Assembly: GCA_003971905.1 (NCBI GenBank)
Contig: RSEE01000048.1
Location: 186,001-250,000, forward strand
Direction: 5' to 3'
DNA: 64,000 bases
DNA from: Moniliella sp. 'wahieum'
Lineage: Eukaryota; Basidiomycota; Moniliellomycetes; Moniliellales; Moniliellaceae
The notes beneath the pieces are model-generated. The model did not search any database and was not told where the DNA came from. It was given only the letters and a program-made list of their open reading frames with translations. Within the stretch, counting starts at the first letter, position 1. Each line of letters opens with the position of its first letter. Of the stretch, positions 59,776 to 64,000 are shown piece by piece. The position numbers were made by a program, and so were the translations under genes.

Positions 59776-59849
59776 GTAAGCCGGCATCCTGGGCAGCCCC
59801 CCTACCATGCTTGCGGGCCCTCGCTGACATGCTTTCTGCGCCACTGAAG
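59776..59849 (+). other. Probable 5'-leader intron of uS4
   Basis: GTAAGC donor after AAG, a CTGAC branch sequence at 59823-59827 and a GAAG acceptor four bases before ATG 59854. It is 74 nt long, and removing it also takes out an upstream ATG. Inferred from splice signals only. Confidence 0.5.
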
Positions 59850-59853
59850 TACA

Positions 59854-60432
59854 ATGCCTCTTGCTCCCAGGAAGCAGTCGAAGACGTACAAGGTTCCCCG
59901 TCGCCCCTTTGAGGCGTCGCGCCTTGACTCGGAACTCAAGTTGGCTGGTGAGTACGGGTTGCGCAACAAGACGGAGATCTGGCGCATCTCGCTCACTCTG
60001 TCCAAGATCCGTCGTGCGGCGCGTGAGCTGCTCAAGCTGGACGAGAAGGACCCCAAGCGCCTGTTTGAGGGCAACGCCATCATTCGCCGTCTGGTGCGCA
60101 TTGGTGTGCTCGACGAGACGCGCATGCGTCTTGACTACGTGCTGTCCCTTACTGTCGAGGACTTTTTGGAGCGCCGTCTGCAGACCCAGGTCTTCAAGAC
60201 TGGCCTTGCCAAGTCGATCCACCACGCTCGCGTGCTCATTCGCCAGCGTCACATTCGCGTCGGCAAGCAGATTGTCAACGTGCCTTCGTTTGTTGTCCGT
60301 CTCGACAGCCAGAAGCACATTGACTTTGCTCTCAACTCGCCCTACGGCGGTGGACGTGAGGGCCGTGTGAAGCGCAAGCGCGCCAAGGCTGCGGCTGAGG
60401 GTGGCGACGAGGAAGAGGAGGACGACGAGTAA
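59854..60432 (+). CDS. RPS9: 40S ribosomal protein uS4 (Rps9)
   Basis: Primary rRNA-binding protein of the small cytosolic subunit. It is an uninterrupted 192-residue frame: [40 protein letters not shown] and [20 protein letters not shown]. The S4 RNA-binding domain follows, [20 protein letters not shown] / [20 protein letters not shown], then the conserved [20 protein letters not shown]. The C-terminus is Lys-rich then acidic (EEEEDDE). It is intact with no coding intron and has a likely leader intron. Its clean frame contrasts with most neighbours. Confidence 0.98.
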   Translation: MPLAPRKQSKTYKVPRRPFEASRLDSELKLAGEYGLRNKTEIWRISLTLSKIRRAARELLKLDEKDPKRLFEGNAIIRRLVRIGVLDETRMRLDYVLSLTVEDFLERRLQTQVFKTGLAKSIHHARVLIRQRHIRVGKQIVNVPSFVVRLDSQKHIDFALNSPYGGGREGRVKRKRAKAAAEGGDEEEEDDE

Positions 60433-61080
60433 AACAGACCATCTGATGCCACTGCCTTTCCCTTCCCTCCCTCTGCGTTGTGCGCGGTACCCTTGCCAAG
60501 CTTTACGTGGGTGCTGACGACATGATGTATTGTTGGCGCTCCAGCGGTCCCTGTCTCGAGCGTCCACGCTTCACATACTATGCTTGGTGCAGGCAGGCAG
60601 GATGCCTCCCTTGACTATATGGTCCCCCAAAATCATACTGCTATGCCGACACCAGCGATTGATTTTTACTCTGTATAGCATGTGTAGCGACAATCGTAGC
60701 ATCCACCCGGGCGGCGAGGCTCAGGACCCCGGCCCCTATTAGCACACTTGGAACACACGGTCAGACGATGCCGAGACACGCGTCCAAGCGAACGGAGTCT
60801 GGGCCGCCCGCCCAGCGGCCATGCATTGACAGATGGTCCCGTACTAGTAAACGACTGGCAACAAGAAGGATGCCCAACGCGGCTTTCTCCTGGTGCGGCA
60901 AGGAAAGCAACTGAACGTAGACATCGGCTGCTGAGAACCTCAGGAAGGTCTGGTAGGGCTCCTTCTACAGTCCCAGCGCCTTGCGAGGGATTACGTCAGC
61001 ACGCTGTGTATGTCCAGCCAATAGCAAACCCACGCCCCCACTTGCTCTTTCTTCGGCATCCGTCTACTCCCTCGTGTCCC
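60433..61080. other. Spacer between uS4 and metaxin-like gene
   Basis: About 650 bases. They hold the uS4 3' flank and the upstream region of the next + gene. No coding feature is recognised. Confidence 0.45.
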
Positions 61081-62409
61081 ATGTCGGCCGAACCTGCTAC
61101 GCCGCCCCCACCGGCGTCGGCGTCGTCTAGCATGCCCACTTGGGCGAGACGCGCCATGTCGGCCTTCCCTCTCTGGGAGTGGCCCGCGGCCGAAGTGCCC
61201 TCTGCAGGCCCGGCTTTGCTGCACCCGGTCCTGTACGTCGCCCCAGGCCATCCCACCGCCCCAGCCCGGCCGCGCGGAGCAGTGGGACGAACATGGGCGA
61301 GTGCGGACCCGAGGTGCTTGCGCTGGCAAGTGTCCTTGCTGCTTGCCAAGATTCCCTTTACATCCGTTGCGATTGACCCGCTTGATGCATGGGGGCCAGC
61401 GGACGAGTTCACTGCCACCTTTGTCCCGGGCACACTTCCCTATATGCAATTGCCCCCTCGTCCACGGCGACCACGCGTCATTCCCGTAGCAACCGCGGCG
61501 GGTCTGGTATCGGCTGCTGAGATTCCCGGCTGGCTGGATGGGGAACGCAAGGCCGCCGGGGCTCAGGCGGAGGCCACGGAGCCGGGTTCTGTCGAGGACG
61601 CTTCGCTCGAAGCTGAGGCCACGGTTTGGATATCGCTGTTGGAGACCAAGCTGATGGCAGGCGTTGTGCGTTCATCCCTCCTTGTACAGCGACAAACAAA
61701 AAGATACTAACCCTCTGTTTGGTCTCGTTTCCAGTTGTTGCAACGACACGATGTGTTGTTGCTGGAATGGGAGGCCGAGCTTGCAAAGGACAATTCGGTT
61801 CCTCTGCTCGCTGGCTACACCCGCTCCCATCTCAAGGGGAACTACCTTTCTCTGAGCTTAGGCGGATCCATGCTTATCGCCCTCAACCCAGGGCGGTTGG
61901 GGCGCCGAGACCTTTGGTCTCTCTCCCGTTTCAGAGAAAGGAGCTGTGGGGTTCATGCGCGTCGTGGCTGCCATCACAACGTTCTTGTCCCACGTAAGTG
62001 TCGGCGTGGATGGGTCCGAGGTACCTACAACCGGTCCGGGTGCAGCGAGCAATTCCAAGGCGCAACAGGCTGCCCATGTGGACCCTGTGGCAGTCTATGA
62101 CGCAGCCAGTGCAGCTCTCGGAGCTTTTGTTGCTCGGATCCAGGCCGAGGAAGGGCGGGAAATCGGTCTGTTGAGAACTGACAGCTCGCCGGCCCAACAA
62201 GCCTTGGGCCTTGACGTTTGCCCTGCCACACCCTGTTGTCTCTTCCGTACGACGAGCATCCGAAGCCCGCGTTGGCGGAAGAGAAGCGCCCAGAGCAGCT
62301 GAGGAACGCTACGCTGGGGCGGTGGCGTCTCGCCGTGTTGGGATGTCCCGCCCTCGCGGCATGGCTCCGCTCGTTCCACTCACAAGTCGTGCGGCCGCAG
62401 GGCAAATAG
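61081..62409 (+). CDS. Metaxin/Sam37-like mitochondrial outer-membrane import protein
   Basis: Predicted component of the sorting and assembly machinery that inserts beta-barrel proteins into the mitochondrial outer membrane. From ATG 61081 the order is: a Pro/Ser leader; SAFPLWEWPAAEVPS; and the thioredoxin-like N-domain, SADPRCLRWQVSLLLAKIPF and GTLPYMQLPP. EAEATVWISLLETKLMAGV ends exon 1. A 69-nt intron (61666-61734) follows. Exon 2 gives LLQRHDVLLLEWEAELAKDN and the GST-C-like helices, then ALPHPVV and, in another frame, LGRWRLAVLGCPALAAWLRS, ending VVRPQGK. The order CLRW, LPY and LPHPV matches fungal Sam37/metaxins. Frame changes lie near 61850, 61920 and 62220. No C-terminal membrane anchor is evident. 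Confidence 0.75.
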
Positions 62410-62547
62410 ACTCTGCCAGCGTCAATTACACAAACACATCGCTCTCCCCATTGCATTATCTTCCCGCTTGCCTATGCTATCCCGCCTGAGGTTCCTGGAA
62501 ATGCCATCGATGGGAGCGACTGGTTCATAGATGGAATCGGGGGGAAA

Positions 62548-63571
62548 TCAGGCTGCTGCCCGCATCCTGGACCGCTTGCCTGTGATGGCCTGGAACCCAG
62601 TCTTGATCGCAGCCACGGAGCGTTGAGAGCCACACGTCTTGCACTTGACAAAGTAGATGCGGTTCTCGCGGCTCAACTCCGTGTCGGCGGATTTGCACGT
62701 CTTGCACTGGACATACTCGGAAATATACTGCGCAGCACGTTCTGAATCTGCTGTTGCTGGAACCGACCCTTGATGATCAACCGGCCCGCACCATCCTCGT
62801 TACCAATGGTACCCAGTTCGGCAAACAAGAACGCCTGCACGTGTTCATGGTCACGGTGCATGCGCCGGCAAATGTCAGCACAGTTGACAAACGCCGTCTT
62901 CTTCGACCCCTCGCGCTCGACAACAGGCGGGACCATGGTGTACTTCTTCTTGTCCCCAGACAGAGCCGGGTTGTGCTCACGCAACGTGACAAACACCCGT
63001 TCAGTAGCTGGGGGCGGAGGAGAGGGGGGAGGGGGAGGGTCAGCACTTCATGTCACCGTCAGCAAACCAGGAAGGATAGCACAACGTACCCATGCATAAG
63101 GGTACTTGTCGGTGCCCTTGAGGAACTCGACCTCCTTCTCCGGATCGTTGGCAAAGGGTTGACCTCGGGGTTTTCATCAAACTCGTCTTGATCCTCCTCG
63201 GCCGCGCCGCCCTCAGCCAGCGCCTTGTCAAGCTCGGCCAGCTTGTCCTTCTTGGACTTTTTCTTCTTCTTCAGGTCGCCAAACAAGTCTTCCGGTGCGG
63301 GCGGCCGAAGTAGCAGGCTCGGTGCTGGCGGGAGCGGTGGGCAGAGTCCTCCTTGGGCGTGTCCTCGCGGCTTCCTTGGTAGAAGGCAAGTTGTCGAGGT
63401 TGACAGTAAAGTTCTTGGCCGTCTTCTTGCTCTTTTCTTCTTCTTCATACCACCAAACTGGCAGCCAGCTCATCGTCGCCCGTCTGGCCCTCGCCATCGG
63501 GGGCGGGCGTGGCAGTAGGCGAGGTGGAAGCAGCGTCAGCCGCCGGAGTGGTCAAGTCGTCGTGGGTCATG
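62548..63571 (-). CDS. SUI3: Translation initiation factor eIF2 subunit beta
   Basis: Beta subunit of the eIF2 complex that delivers initiator tRNA. From ATG 63571 ([17 protein letters not shown]) the N-domain holds two Lys blocks, one near 63440 and one at [20 protein letters not shown]. These are the K-boxes that bind eIF5 and eIF2B-epsilon. After [10 protein letters not shown] an 82-nt intron (63008-63089) precedes [60 protein letters not shown] and [13 protein letters not shown]. The zinc ribbon follows, C-x2-C ([16 protein letters not shown]) and C-x2-C ([20 protein letters not shown]), ending in [15 protein letters not shown]. Frame breaks lie in the Lys runs near 63440 and 63290, near 63165, and near 62740. 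All four zinc Cys are present. Confidence 0.94.
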
Positions 63572-64000
63572 ATGGCGAGGAACCAAAAAGCAGTCGCCAC
63601 TGCTCCTCTTTTTCGCCGGCTGGGGCCAGCGGCTCAAGACGAAGCCCCAGCAGCTAGTCACCGACTCGACCCCTCTTCCGCCCACCGTTCCGCCCACCGT
63701 TCCGCCCCCCGCCCAGCACCACACGACACTGCCGCCCAAGAAAAAAAAAGAAAACGGCAGACGGGCGGCGTTTGAAACGTTGCAATCTAAGCCGAGAAGA
63801 GGGATGATCGATGACCGGTGACCCGTGACCCGTGACCAGTGACATGTGACATGCGACAGGGGACACTCCCCACTTAACCTCTGCCTCCTCAGCAGCTGTG
63901 GAGGGGCAACAGAGGGGGGTCGTTGGCCTGCGAGGGAGACTGATGTGCATACGTGACCCAGTCTTCGTAGATTCTTTTTCTCCAGATGGTGTGCTGTAGT
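63572..64000. other. Right-edge upstream region of eIF2beta
   Basis: About 430 bases with no gene. Contains a TTCCGCCCACCG repeat (63677-63705), an A9 run near 63740, and the GTGACCC short tandem tract described separately. Confidence 0.45.
63813..63857. repeat. GTGACCC-type short tandem tract
   Basis: A run of 7-base steps of the form GTGACCC/GTGACCA/GTGACAT, about six imperfect units over 45 bases. The same GGTGACC word occurs in the spacers near 15630, 52685 and 58015. Confidence 0.65.

Larger units (their letters stand above)
59295..59853. promoter_or_regulatory. Shared divergent promoter eL21 / uS4
   Basis: A 559-base region between two ribosomal-protein genes read outward. The octamer TAGGGTTG occurs at 59520-59527 and 59691-59698, matching the copy before eL39. 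The right end holds a likely leader intron of uS4. No TATA box is seen, as is usual for ribosomal-protein promoters. Confidence 0.6.

Noticed and set aside
59632-60567. 311-residue minus-strand open frame
   Set aside because: Antisense of uS4; the plus strand is an unmistakable ribosomal protein.
1-64000. Mobile elements, retroelement or virus remnants, CRISPR arrays, bacterial-type operons
   Set aside because: No reverse transcriptase, transposase, integrase, long terminal or inverted repeats, target-site duplications or regularly spaced repeats were recognised on either strand.

Overview
This is a gene-dense stretch of fungal nuclear genome. The fungal markers are a DASH-complex Duo1, an FLC/TRP-like membrane protein, a Zn(2)Cys6 regulator, a Mig1-type regulator, a GH5 cell-wall glucanase and an NDT1-type NAD+ carrier. 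About 21 recognisable or plausible genes lie in 64 kb. Introns are few and short (about 50-135 nt), with GTRNGT donors and CTAAC/CTGAC branch sites, and intergenic spaces are GC-rich. This points to a compact basidiomycete, probably Ustilaginomycotina and possibly Malassezia-like; the placement is inference, because no phylogenetic marker could be searched.

Layout. 0-5 kb: RNA polymerase I subunit RPA43 (-), Ran/GSP1 (+), class I histone deacetylase RPD3 (-). 6-13 kb: an ARMH3/DUF1741-like helical-repeat protein (-) and a large Zn(2)Cys6 transcription factor (+). 13-20 kb: a mitochondrial NAD+ carrier (+), an unrecognised coding-like segment (+) and an FLC/TRP-family membrane protein (+). 21-25 kb: a coiled-coil scaffold (-). 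27-33 kb: a GH5 glucanase (+) and SWR1 subunit VPS72/YL1 (-). 32.6-36.2 kb: the largest gene-free gap, locally AT-rich. 36-48 kb: a RhoGEF, a duplicated Mig1-like zinc-finger protein, DUO1 and a large unrecognised protein (all +). 48-64 kb: glutathione synthetase (-), eL39 (+), TFIIA large subunit (-), a PWWP protein (+), mitochondrial ribosomal mS41 (+), an OTU protease (-), the divergent ribosomal pair eL21 (-)/uS4 (+), a metaxin/Sam37-like protein (+) and eIF2beta (-).

The content is mostly housekeeping: ribosome production and translation (RPA43, eL39, eL21, uS4, eIF2beta), chromatin and transcription (RPD3, VPS72, TOA1, PWWP protein, Mig1-like), mitochondria (NAD+ carrier, mS41, metaxin) and chromosome segregation (DUO1, Ran). 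No operon, mobile element, CRISPR array, tRNA or rRNA gene was recognised.

An important caveat: many clearly essential genes are broken by single-base gains or losses, often in homopolymers (Ran, RPD3, eL21, DUO1, TOA1, GSH2 and others), while uS4, eL39 and mS41 read cleanly. This looks like uncorrected assembly error rather than biology, so many gene models below join pieces from more than one frame and their ends are approximate. The most interesting non-coding signals are a shared TAGGGTTG element in every cytosolic ribosomal-protein promoter, families of short near-palindromic words filling the intergenic DNA, and the AT-rich 3.6 kb gap.
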